A stretch of DNA of 64,000 nucleotides from Halichondria panicea (Eukaryota > Porifera > Demospongiae > Suberitida > Halichondriidae), in assembly GCF_963675165.1 (NCBI RefSeq), contig NC_087377.1, positions 4,712,042 through 4,776,041 of the forward strand, given 5' to 3'. The notes under the pieces are model-generated. The model saw only the letters and a program-made list of their open reading frames with translations, searched no databases and had not been told where the DNA came from. Numbering within the stretch: position 1 is the stretch's first letter; every line of letters starts with the position of its first letter. This document shows positions 47,370 to 59,578 of this stretch, in pieces. Both the position numbers and the translations under genes were made by a program.

Positions 47370-47731
47370 GATCATCACAAGAGGAGCATACTAACAGAAA
47401 CCAAACAGTACAACGGTCGTCCATTGTTCTGACTGGAGATGATGTTCTAACAATTTGTGAGAGTCTGAACAATGCCAGCAATGATTGGTTCAACTTGGGA
47501 CTGGCTCTTGGAATGAAGTTTGCTGGTTTGAAAAATATCCAAGATCGATACTCAGATAATAATCGCCGCCTTACGGAGGTGGTGGGCAAGCGTCTTCAAG
47601 TCACTGATCCACCCATGACATGGCCTTACATATGTGAATGTCTAAGGAGGCCTACTATTGAGCGTAACGATGTAGCCGAGGAAATTGAAGACAAGTATGT
47701 GACTGCATTTGCTCATAGTGCCACTAATTAA
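47370..47731 (+). CDS. Death-domain exon 2 and C-terminus, right copy
   Basis: Identical to 7428-7789, ending at TAA. With 37745-39946 and the other right-copy exons the coding length is 5,882 bases: two bases completing the first split codon plus 1,960 whole codons including the stop. Confidence 0.78.
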
Positions 47732-48102
47732 TCATGAGAACCTGACAAGGTACGTGTGTTTGTAATCTGATTGTAGTATAATCTTATGTTTTGTTCTCTA
47801 TAGCTTTGGTTGATTGTGCTGTGCTCATGCTTTCATACAGATACTGGAGTTACTTGAAAGGGACGAATAAAGATGTCAAGTAAAGAAGCATGCAAGGAAG
47901 CATGCAAGAATGTCAAGTAAAGAACTAACTCTGTGTTGACTATAAGTACTGACTATTATTGCTCTGTGTTCTGTGTTTGTTGATTATACCACCTTCTATT
48001 TTTATAACAAATTTCATTTCCAGCTTTCTAGTTTAGTGACCCTTTACCATTCTTGTTGGGTACAGGATCACTTCAGTTGCAGCTTCTTGTTAACCACATG
48101 GC

Positions 48103-48160
48103 TAGCCTCGAATCCAGGCCGATTAAAATACGTATTATAATCGGCCTGGTCTCGAGGCTA
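48103..48160. repeat. Palindromic mini-element, right copy
   Basis: Duplicate of 8161-8218. Confidence 0.6.
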
Positions 48161-48527
48161 CCACATGGCGGGCTCCTCATGGTCGGAGAGAGAGCTAGAG
48201 CTAGAGTGAGTGTCTGCAGGCATGAGCTGGAGGAGCACGCAGTCCAGTATTACACAGCAAAAACTGCTAACAAATACGGGAATTACGGGATGATCGTTAA
48301 TGTCACACACACGGTACAGGTCACGGACTTTCACGGGGGAGTGGTTTAACGGGAACCGTAGACAACCGTTGCCGTGGGGGAGGGGCTGGACGGGCAACCG
48401 TATGAAGACCGTGCAGTCTGACCACATTAGCTGACGGACAATAAAGAGACACCGTATATCTATAGAGTTTTGCTACTATATAATTATGTGCCCACTTCAT
48501 CAATGGCTATACTAATAAAAAAAACAG

Positions 48528-50680
48528 GGTGTAAATCTAGTTGATCAAGACGAGAGTGGATTAGAGCCACAACCAAAGAGGACCAGATCTAGAGCTGCTA
48601 GATCTAGTGTCCTGTGTCCTCACTTGCGATCAGCACATATCCAAATCTAGTTATTACCGTATTCAGATACAGACCTGAGTGACCATGACTTGCCTGGATA
48701 GCTATATTCAACTGGAGTTGTACTGTCGACTTGTTATAATAATAATAAACTTGCACTGTTTTATAATAAATTATTATTCTTACTGATAGGAGGAGGAGGA
48801 GGAGGAGGAGCTCGTAATTGCGCATGCGTAGTATGAAACCCACATTTTAAGCGGGATTTGGAGAAGCTGAGGACTTGGATTTTAAGATCAAGAGCCTTCA
48901 CGTTGACGTTGAGCATGAGAGAGCCGGTTCTCTAGCTTTATGGAAGGGAAGCCTGTACGTATCTGTTCATGAACCAGCCAAAAAGTGTGTTAAGACAAGT
49001 ACGTATGAAATATTAAATACGTGTGTAAAGTACGTGTATTGGGTCCCTTGTGTCTGTCAGGCCGGATGTTTCATCCTTCGGCAACAGCCTGTCAAGATGT
49101 ATCATCTTTCGTCAGGTGGCCCGTCCATGTATACACTGTTTATGAATATTAATTTAGCCGTGTGTGTGTCACGTAGAGTGTGTGTATAAGTGTATTGGGT
49201 CCTTGTGTCTGTCAGGATGTTTCATCCTTCGGCAACAGCCTGTCAAGATGTATCATCTTTCGTCAGGTAGCCCGTCCATGTATACACTGTTTGTGAATAT
49301 TAATTTAGCCGTGTGTGTGTCATGTAGAGTGTGTGTGTAAGTGTATTGGGTCCTTGTGTCTGTCAGGATGTTTCATCCTTCGGCAACAGCCTGTCAAGAT
49401 GTATCATCTTTCGTCAGGTGGCCCGTTCATGTATACACTGTTTGTGAATATTAATTTAGCCTTGTGTGTAAGTGTATTGGGTCCTTGTGTCTGTCAGGAT
49501 GTTTCATCCTTCGGCAACAGCCTGTCAAGATGTATCATCTTTCGTCAGGTGGCCCGTCCATGTATACACTGTTTGTGAATGTTAATTTAGCCTTGTGTGT
49601 AAGTGTATTGGGTCCTTGTGTCTGTCAGGATGTTTCATCCTTCGGCAACAGCCTGTCAAGATGTATCATCTTTCGTCAGGTGGCCCGTTCATGTATACAC
49701 TGTTTGTGAATATTAATTTAGCCTGGTGTGTGTCACGTAGAGTGTGTGTGTAAGTGTATTGGGTCCTTGTGTCTGTCAGGATGTTTCATCCTTCGGCAAC
49801 AGCCTGTCAAGATGTATCATCTTTCGTCAGGTGGCCCGTCCATGTATACACTGTTTGTGAATATTAATTTAGCCTTGTGTGTAAGTGTATTGGGTCCTTG
49901 TGTCTGTCAGGATGTTTCATCCTTCGGCAACAGCCTGTCAAGATGTATCATCTTTCGTCAGGTGGCCCGTCCATGTATACACTGTTTGTGAATATTAATT
50001 TAGCCGTGTGTGGGCAGTTAGGATGTTGCATCGTTTGTGTCAATTATTGTGTACTAATGATAATTGTATTGAAATGTGTTCTTTTGTCTGTTTAAATATC
50101 TATTTTCTCACTCTAAATGTAGATGCTCATGTGATCAATCAATGACAATCGCGTACTGGGCGTGGAATCAAAAATATGATGTGTCATGACAGTGGACATT
50201 ACAGGTAATGTTTACACATATTAAATACATAATTGATAAAGTTGCTCACTATATTACAGGCACCCATTAACGTGTTGAAAACGACTCGTTGGACAATCAT
50301 AATTATTATGATGATTTAATAATAGAATCTCAGGTGAGATATTAATGTCAGTGTTCAAACATATAATAATGTGCTTGTGTATTACTAGTACAGTAATGTT
50401 GCAGACGTAAACCAACGTCAGTTCTTATGATCGTTCTCAAGGCCTGGAAACTGCTATTAAATCATAAAGGTACTATTTCTCACAATGTAATTATTGTCTA
50501 CCGTATACCTCTTGACTAGGTATCGATGTCGATCTCTCAGATATGTCGATTCTGTTAAATTACCGACCGGTAAGCTAAAAGCGAGCTAAGTTTGAAACTC
50601 TGTAATGGCATACTTCTTTTCTCATGCAGGCTACCATGATCATACAAGTCATTGAAAGTGAACATAATGATGGTAAATAA
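48528..50680 (+). pseudogene. Decayed multi-exon gene, right copy
   Basis: Duplicate of 8586-10738, with the same exon-like blocks and the same stops. Confidence 0.45.
49035..50012 (+). repeat. Minisatellite, right copy
   Basis: Seven units as at 9093-10070. The unit number and the 131/150-156-bp pattern are unchanged, which is notable for a repeat class that usually alters quickly. Confidence 0.9.
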
Positions 50681-51758
50681 TACAAGTCAACACTAGGTAG
50701 CCTTTAAGTCACTCATTTTGTGTCCAGCTAGCTGTTGTCTTGTGTTTCTTGTCTTGTTTCTTTCTGGTGCATGCTGTATATATAAATTATATTTTTGATT
50801 GAACTTTGAACTCAACTCTAAATAATTACAATGACATCATTAACTAGTACGATTACATAGCATGAACGGTCGACAGTCTATCAGCTCGTTTGTGTGATTT
50901 ATACGGTAGCTATCACGGTCCATCACGGTAGGTTGACGGGTGTAGACGTGTAGCAAACGGGGACTTTGGCGGGTACCGTCTGAGCGTGCCCGTCTAATTG
51001 GTCCCAATCCGGGATTACACGGTGCCCGTTTATTGAAACACGGGATACCGTTTATTGACCCGTTTCATCTAATAGTACGGGCGCACACTGTACCCGCATT
51101 TGTCAGTAGTTTTTGCTGTGTTAATTAATGGATAATTATGGTGGCTAGCCTGCAGAGGGAGCTGTACAATGCTAGGGTGAGTAGGATTGCTTGCACAGGG
51201 CCAGATAGGGTAGTGTACAAGTTGTGGACTATGATGTACACTAAAGTTTACATCATAACATACAATGTTGTACACTCTTAGTGTTTAGTCTTGTACACTA
51301 TTGTAGATGAACTAAGTCATATAGACTAGTGTACAAACGCTGTAATCTTCAAGTATCAGTTATGTAAACTCCATTGTAGACTCACAAAAATGTGGAAACT
51401 CCCGTGTAAACTACATTGTAGATTCAGAACTTTTGTGTAAACTCGCTTGTAAACTCATTGATAAATTAATTTTTTTAATGACATCATCCAATACTTTTTC
51501 ACAACCATGCATGTGCACAATAATTATGTTCACAATGTTCATGTCACTGGACAGCTTGATCGCGAGCTTGAGCATTATCTGCAGTTGAATAATAAAGTTT
51601 GCATAATAAAAATTTGTAAGAGTGTTTGACTTACCATCTGGCGAGACGTTCTCTTTGTTGCGTGATGTACCTAGTTAAATAAATAGAATTACAACGTGAT
51701 TTGTGCACTATACTCACTCTGAATAACATCGCTGTTGACAGCCCATTTAGGAGCATCA

Positions 51759-52956
51759 TCATCCCGGTGGTGTAGTATTGGAAGGTTCACCCAGCTTCCG
51801 TACTTTTTTAGCCACTAACCCTGGAGATGCAGGTTGCTTCTTGGCAATGCGTGAGTCTAGTGTGCTCATGAAAGTGGAAAGTCCTTTAAAACAATAAGCA
51901 GGGTGATGTGACGTATTGCCAACAAAAAAAACTTACTCTCAGAACGCCAGTCAAGTTTGTGTTCAATGATACCATTGGGGTTGTCTGGATCTTCACTCTC
52001 TTCCGTGACATAAGCCAGACTGAGCAATTTCCAATACTTATCCATCTCGTTCTTTGTTACCACAGATGACCGCCTTTGAAATTTCTATAATTAAATAGCA
52101 AATAAAATACTACTAGTTTATCATAAAAATTAATACTCACTCTTTCACGCCGAGAACGATACTTTCTGCGTTTGGACTGTTGCTCAACGAGCTCTTCTTT
52201 TCCCGATTGTTGTTCAAGGAATGTCCGCCTTAGGTTTTCATAACATCTCCTTACTGCAACTGTGGAAACATTAAATACTAAAGACGGAAAGTATGCAATA
52301 CCTACGTCTTATATCTTTGTCACTAAATTTGCATTCAGGTTGATCTTGTATCTCTTGCACAATTGTTTCTTGAACACCTTTGTTGTGACTGGAAGAGAAT
52401 CTATTGTTTACAAAGAAGAGTCTTTTAGGCATGGCAGTTAAAATGTAAACGTACACTTCAGATGTATCAAACAGAACATCCAGTTGCTGCATATACTTTG
52501 CACTGAGGGAGGGGAGAAATACAAAACGTGTTAGCTGTGTAGTCAATGGGCATGCCTAGCTAGGAGTTTACGTACGGATAATGTGCGAGTGACCACACGT
52601 TTTCGTTTCCCATCAGAGCTGCTTGAGGGTGAGGAGTTCATGTGTTGAGAGAGAAGGATCTGTTCCTGTAAACTAGCCAGTTTGGTATCCATTACACTTT
52701 GACGTAATTCCATTGCTTGTTGTCCATCAAGTACTTTTTGAAGTTGAGCTTGCTGCTGTTGCATCATAGTCATAAGCTGATCAGCATGGGAAGGAGGGGC
52801 ATCAGAGCGTGTATAAACTTGCTGATCAACGGTATGGAGGCGGTCTACTACGTCTGGGTCATCCAAATCACCAAAGCGAAAGTCTTCATTGTCAGACATT
52901 TCCTCTCTGTCATTCATAGCATCATCAACTAAGTCTTCCAAAGCCATTCTAGGCAT
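51759..52956 (-). CDS. CACTA accessory gene, right copy
   Basis: Duplicate of 11817-13014, with the same exon structure and the same phase problem at the first intron. Confidence 0.65.
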
Positions 52957-53746
52957 GTAAGCACTAGATCTAGATCTGTCACGAGGTACAGGTAGTTGTG
53001 TCCTTTGGCTTTGGGAAACAGTAGATTTGGATCTTGATGGAGTTGTGGTAGAATAAAAACAGTGTGGTTGGTAGGCTATCGCACCGCTATAAGCAGAGGT
53101 ACGTATAATAGACTTCTATAACAATGGCTGAACCACGTGTTCAATGACTTATAGTTCACGTGCTGATCAGTTATTAGGCCACGCCCATCAATACATTTTG
53201 GGAAGAGGGCGAGGCTTGCTATACTGGTCTGAGATCCGACCACATGATGTCACTCCGACCACATGGCTGAGGTATTACAACCACACACAAATACATGTAC
53301 AATACAATGGAAAAGCGATTCCACTGTGAACATTGCAATGAAAAAATAAGCAAGGCACTCTACTACCAGCACAAACAGCTGTATTATTCATCTGCTGCTA
53401 ACAGTTGGACGTGTGATTTAACACCAGGACACGACATACACAGGGCTGAGCAAGAATTTAGCTTCTCGGACGATGAGATGGAGGAGACTTCATGTGAAGG
53501 AAATGAATCAACAGCTGACACCGGTATGAATATTTAGATAAAAAAACATGCCATTTTTAGATTAATCACTGTTTTACAGAAACTGTCTATGAACAAGATC
53601 AAGATGACAATATCATGAGTTCGAGTACAAGTGGTGAGGAGGACACTGACGATGATTTTGAGGTGGATGCTGACGTGAGTATTTCCTGGTGTATATAAAA
53701 CACTTAATTAATACCATGATTGTGCATACCCACCAAGAGCTTTGCA

Positions 53747-54082
53747 TACCGGCAAGAGTTTATGATAGAGAGAGAGTATCGAACGTAGGCATACTGTGTA
53801 TCAGATGTATGCGGAGAGTAACGTGACTTCCTGTATCTGTCACAAGCTTGGAATTTGCACACTGACCAATCCAAGCGTGGGTGATGTAATCTATCAACCC
53901 ATCCAAGTGTAGGTGATGTAATCTACTTTCTTGATAGATGACATCACCCACACTTGGATTGGTCAGTGTGCAAATTCCAAGCTTGTGACAGATACAAGAA
54001 GTCACGTTACTCTCCGCATACATCTGATGTACAGTATGCCTACGTTCGATACTCTCTCTGTATCATAAACTCTTGATACCGG
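53747..54082. repeat. Foldback element, right copy
   Basis: Duplicate of 13805-14140 in transposase intron 2. Confidence 0.8.
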
Positions 54083-54971
54083 TGTTTATCCCAGTATTTG
54101 TCAGTTCTGCCCTCGAAAAAAGCGCCCACAAAAATTTCCCCCACTATACGGTATACATTTACATGTGGAGCTAGTTGTGTCTGTATATAATAATTCTTAT
54201 TTGTTTAGGATGATGACACGCAGTTAACAGAACTTTGGTTTGATAATGACACTGATGATGATGAAAATACTACTGTAAAAGGTTCTCAAGTAGAGTCAGC
54301 AGTCCTACGGATGGCAAGATTATACGCTGTATTCATTCTAATGTGGCAGACACTGTTCAACACTGCAAAAAATTTTGGTTGAAACTACATTGCATAGTCG
54401 TTTTAACACTATTCTTAAACAGTTGAATCAACTTAATATTTAGTAAAATAAAAAGACAACGTTAAAATAATCAGTATTTTTTTTATGTGGTTTTAACTTA
54501 AAATATTGTAGAATCACACAATGTCTTTTATTTCTACAATAATTTACATACAATCTATTATTGATATCTTAAATCAAACTAACAAACTCATTTTGATTAA
54601 ATTATATTTGAAACTCTATCATGCAGCATGTTAGAATACAATATATAAATTTAGATTTAACAATAATAATATTTGTTCTAACACAGGCACACATATAATT
54701 ATATACAATCAATATTTTTAACAATCCATTTATAATAGCATGAGTGATGTGAAATTATATACAGTCATGAACATTGTAAGGAAATGTACAAGTTTGCATA
54801 GAACCATAGATATTAGAGGACCTAGAAACTAAAATGAAATTGTGGGCGTGGCTATGCTAAGTCTAAGATTGCGCATGCTCAGTAGATCTAGAGCTGTGAA
54901 ACCATGTGCTCCAAGAAAAGAGAAGACGATTACCCTTTCTATATGCTGGACATTTGCTGCTATAAATCTGA

Positions 54972-55217
54972 CTGTGATGATACTTCTGTGAGAGGTGAGG
55001 GACAGACATGAAGTGTTCTCAACAGTATAATTATAAGACTTTAATAGGTATGACTGTGACTACACCAAGTGGATGATGATACTTTTAGTTCCGTGAGAGG
55101 TGAGGGACAGACATGAAATGTTCTCAACAGTATAATTACAAGGCTTTAATAGGTATGACTGTGACTACACCAAGTGGATGATGATACTTCTGTGAGAGAT
55201 GAGGGACAAACATAAAG
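54972..55217 (+). repeat. Tandem repeat of 99-105 bp, right copy
   Basis: Duplicate of 15030-15275. Confidence 0.75.
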
Positions 55218-57128
55218 TGTCTAGTTTTCTGGTGAACACTGTCACTGTCCTACAGAAATTCCTTAAACTGGCAAGCTTGACATGCGAGAACGAACGAAAC
55301 AAACAGACGAATGGATAGAAGTGGCGTCATTGTTGGATATCCTCTCGGTGATTGATAATACACGGTAATAATTAATATCAATAACAATGATGTATTTACT
55401 ATTATAGGTGGACTCTGTGTGGTCAAGAGTGATCGGTCTGCTATACTTGTGAGTCCAGTATGTTACACCAAGAAGAACTATTCCTTGGGCTAATTAATTT
55501 AAAACTAATTTAACATTGTATACCATTGTCTCGGGCATTTTCGAATCAGTTTTTATTGTTGAATCTGATAGGGCGTCCTTTAAGCTTCAAAATGATACCA
55601 AGATCGACCTCCTAGCTACTTTCTTTCCGGAGATATGTTCGAGGGAACGCTACGAGGTATTGCAACGCCCTGCCCTCTTGAGTAAATGATGCTCAAACGT
55701 CATGATAATTGAAGTTCAATTATTGGCTTCCGGGCACTTCCGTATACTCATAAAGCTTAGTAAAAGATGTTCTGGAGAAGACAAGTTAGTTAGATGAAGG
55801 CTAGGCGTTCTAGGACTCTCTAGCTAGCTAGTATAGCTATGTAGCTGGATTGCTTGGCACCTAGGAAGGATCTTTGAAGAAATAAAGAGACAAAGACTCC
55901 TGTCGCTCAAATGGTAAGCTCTCATGTCTTGTTATAAGCTTGTACTTATTATCTGTGTAATGTATCAGTTTTATAAAAGATCCCTCACTTGTATGGAGCC
56001 TACAGAAAGTGTCTCTGTCCTTCATACAGCTTAAAGGAAGCCTAAGTGATCTATTATAGGTAGTCTTTCACTTAGTATTCGTCCGTATTCGTCCGTATCG
56101 ATCTAAGGCTTGATCTAACTTATTAGTAGCCTTATAAGAAGCTTTCCTCCTTTAATTTAGTACTGGTATCACTGCCATTGTGCTTAGTAGTAACAGGCCT
56201 GATGGGATGGGTGATCACATCATGGAGGGCCCAGGAAACTGCGTGGAATTGTCGTATAACATTTATATTGATTGTTCCCCCAGGTGGTGGTAAGTGTCGG
56301 AGGCCTGAGAAACGCTAGTCTATTGGCTAGGATGTAAGTGACATTGATATTGTGTCTATCTTAACTTACTACTTATCTGTAGGTTGTTATGGAGTGTTTA
56401 TGAGGACAAGTGGCACGGGATACGTACATCTAAAGAAACAAGAGTGGATCTACGCCAAGCTAGCTAGCTAGATAGCTGCTCTTTCTAATCTATTTCTGTT
56501 GCTAAATTATGTTTGTTAAGAAGTGGAGCTATAATATACCTGGCTCCTCTTGATGATTGTAAGTACTGGGCTGATGAAATAGTCCTGTAAAAGTTGTCAT
56601 CTTTTATTTGTTAAAAATAATTAACAATAATAGGGAAATTCCCTGGGAATTTCCCCTCACGTAGACAGTTAATTTCATTGTAGAAAATAAACGTTCGGTG
56701 AGTTTCTTCAACGTCCGCGCTTGACCTGTTTAAAGCTTCATAGAGACCCAAATTTTTACAGGTAGGTAGAGGAAGGGTTGAAGTTAGCACCTGTGAAAAG
56801 AAAAATTTTTTGCCCATGTTTTTCATTTCTACTAAATTGGCCTATAGCTTAATTTAATTATTGCCGCGTTAAGGTCTGTTTTCATTGGCCCTGTCACATT
56901 TTTGTATTAACATGTTATTTATTGAATTGAATAATAATTGTTATACCGATTCATTTGTAAATCGTTGTTTTAGGAATTTATTTAGCTATAATGAGTCTTA
57001 TTTATTATGATAAGTATTTTCTTAATGGTTGTTTTAATGTATGGCTTAAGTAGATTTGACAATAAAACACAATAGTTTTAACCTAGCAATAATAATGTTA
57101 AAACTACATTTATACATTAATACTTATA

Positions 57129-57335
57129 CAGTTGAGCCTCGGTTATCCGAATCCCGGTTATCCGAATCCTCGATTATCCGAATGCTAGAGCATAGTGCAA
57201 TCTGAGCATGTGCAGTAGGAAATTGCCCACGTGGCTGGCAAAAAGAAGCCAGCTGGCATGTTTTGATTATCCGAATATTTCACTTATCCAAATGGGCCCG
57301 GGGACAAAGGTGTTCGGATAACCGAGGCTCAACTG
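57129..57335. mobile_element. Pogo/mariner-type MITE a, right copy
   Basis: Duplicate of 17187-17393. Confidence 0.85.
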
Positions 57336-57351
57336 TAAGTATTTTTAAATA

Positions 57352-57548
57352 CAGTTGAGCCTCGGTTATCCGAATCCCGGTTATCCGAATCCTCGATTAT
57401 CCGAATGCTAGAGCATAGTGCAATCTGAGCATGCGCAGTAGGAAATTGCCCACGTGGCTGGCAAAAAGCCAGCTTTTGATTATCCGAATATTTCACTTAC
57501 CCGAATGGGCCCGGGGACAAAGGTGTTCGGATAACCGAGGCTCAACTG
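57352..57548. mobile_element. Pogo/mariner-type MITE b, right copy
   Basis: Duplicate of 17410-17606. Confidence 0.85.
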
Positions 57549-59578
57549 TAGTTGTTATAATTATTACATAAAAGTTGAATTGACGCTTTTTGTACTTCGT
57601 TAAAGCTACATTAATAAAATTAATGTCACCTCAGTTTCAATTGTTTTGACCATTAAAAAAATTGTTAAATTGATTAATTTTTTTTGTAGTGAAGGTGTCT
57701 AATTCAGGAATCAACATAATTTTCATTTTTTTTGCGAAGCTGCTTTCTCTACTTGTTGTTTCGAGTGCTTCTCTTAGAGAATTAGCACAGATAATCCCCA
57801 AAAACCTAGGGCAAGCAAAAACATTGATTGGACAAGAAAAGGATTCATTTTCCAAGTACGTCTCTTGTCCTAAATGTCATACCACATATGCTTTAAATGT
57901 ATGCACTGTCACTCTACCTAATAAGACGAAAGAATCGAAACGTTGCTCATATGTCAAGTATCCTCACCATCCCCACACTCGACAGAGAAATCCTTGCAAT
58001 GAACAATTGATGAAAAAGATTCGAACATCAGCCGGAACTATTTCTTGGTACCCTCGTCAGACATACTGTTATCAAAGTGTTGTTGCTTCTTTAAAAACGT
58101 TCCTACTTCGACCACACTTTCATCATTCATGTGAATTGTGGAGAAATATTGAAACTGATCCAGGCACTCTTCGCGACATATGTGACGGGAAAGTTTGGAA
58201 AGATTTTTTGACCCCATCAGGTGTGCCATTTCTGTCTGTGCCTTACAATTATGCATTGACGATAAATATTGATTGGTTTCAACCCTTCAAGCATAGTCCC
58301 TATTCTGCTGGAGCAATTTATATCGCCATTCAAAATCTTCCACGGCGTGTAAGATACTTAACTGAAAATGTTCTGCTTGTTGGCGTTATTCCCGGTCCTC
58401 ATGAGCCAAAAGGAGATATTAATACCTATTTAAAACCTTTAGTTAATGAGTTAAAGGAACTGTGGACTGGAGTTGTCATGCCAACTGCTTCTGGTACACA
58501 AGTGTTGGTACGGGCCGCCCTAATTTGTGTATCCTGTGATATACCTGCAAGTAGGAAAGTGTCGGGATTTGTGGGGCACAACGCATACCGTGCCTGTTCG
58601 AGATGTTTAAAACCCTTCCCTACCGAAGTATTTGGACAGAAGGCTGATTTTACAGGCACTGACCGTAGTAATTGGACTAAACGCTCCACAATCTCACATC
58701 GTGATCAGGCACAAGCTCATAAAGAAGCAATAACAAAAGCACAACAGAAGCTAATAGAAAGAGAGCATGGATGTAGATACTCCGTTCTACTTGAATTACC
58801 ATACTTTGACGTTGTTAGGTTCTCAGTTATAGATCCGATGCACAATTTGTTGTTAGGCACAGCAAAGCATGTTCTATCTGTCTGGACGTCACTTGGTATA
58901 CTAGACAAGACACATTATTTGAGTATACAAGAGAAGGTTGATAGATTTGTTACACCCCCTGAAATTGGCCTTATTCCTTCAAAGATTGCTTCGGGTTTTT
59001 CAAGTTTCACAGCCGATCAATGGCGAAATTGGACTCTTATCTATTCACTGTGCTCTTTGAAAGGAGTAATTCCTCACAAAGACTATGACTGTTGGTTGCT
59101 GTTTGTTAAAGCTGTTAACATACTATGTCAACGCCAAATTACTCTACGTAACTTAGAGAAGGGTGATTCTTTGTTGATGGATTTTTGTAAACTATTTGAA
59201 CAACTTTATGGACAAAGAAACTACACGATCAACATGCACCTCCACGCTCATCTGATGGAGTGTGTTTTAGACTTAATTTGGCCTTGTTTATTCTTTTTGG
59301 CTATTCAGCTTTGAGCGTCTTAATGGGGTGCTAGGCTCATACCACACAAACTGTAAGAACATATCACTTCAGCTCATGCGACGTTTTATGTCAGGCCAAT
59401 ACTATGGTGCCGAAAATTGGCCAATTGAGTTCAGGGAAGAATTCTATCCACTACTAGTTCATCACACCTACGATAAAGGCTCCCTGCAAGCTTGTTCTTT
59501 GGAGCAAGCACTGGCTCAAACACAACATTCTCGATCGGTCACCATTAAACCGTCATTCCCTATTATCGAAAATGCATG

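Larger units (their letters stand above)
48253..51120. mobile_element. 2.9-kb CACTA-like transposon, right copy
   Basis: Duplicate of 8311-11178 with the same TIRs and TTA flanks. The insertion is therefore older than the 40-kb duplication. Confidence 0.8.
53295..59578 (+). pseudogene. Tnp2-type transposase, right copy, 5' part
   Basis: Exons 53295-53523, 53580-53674, 54209-54377 and 57690-59578, as in the left copy. The frameshift near 59279-59287 and the interruption by the nested element at 59579 are both shared, so both lesions precede the duplication. Confidence 0.8.
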
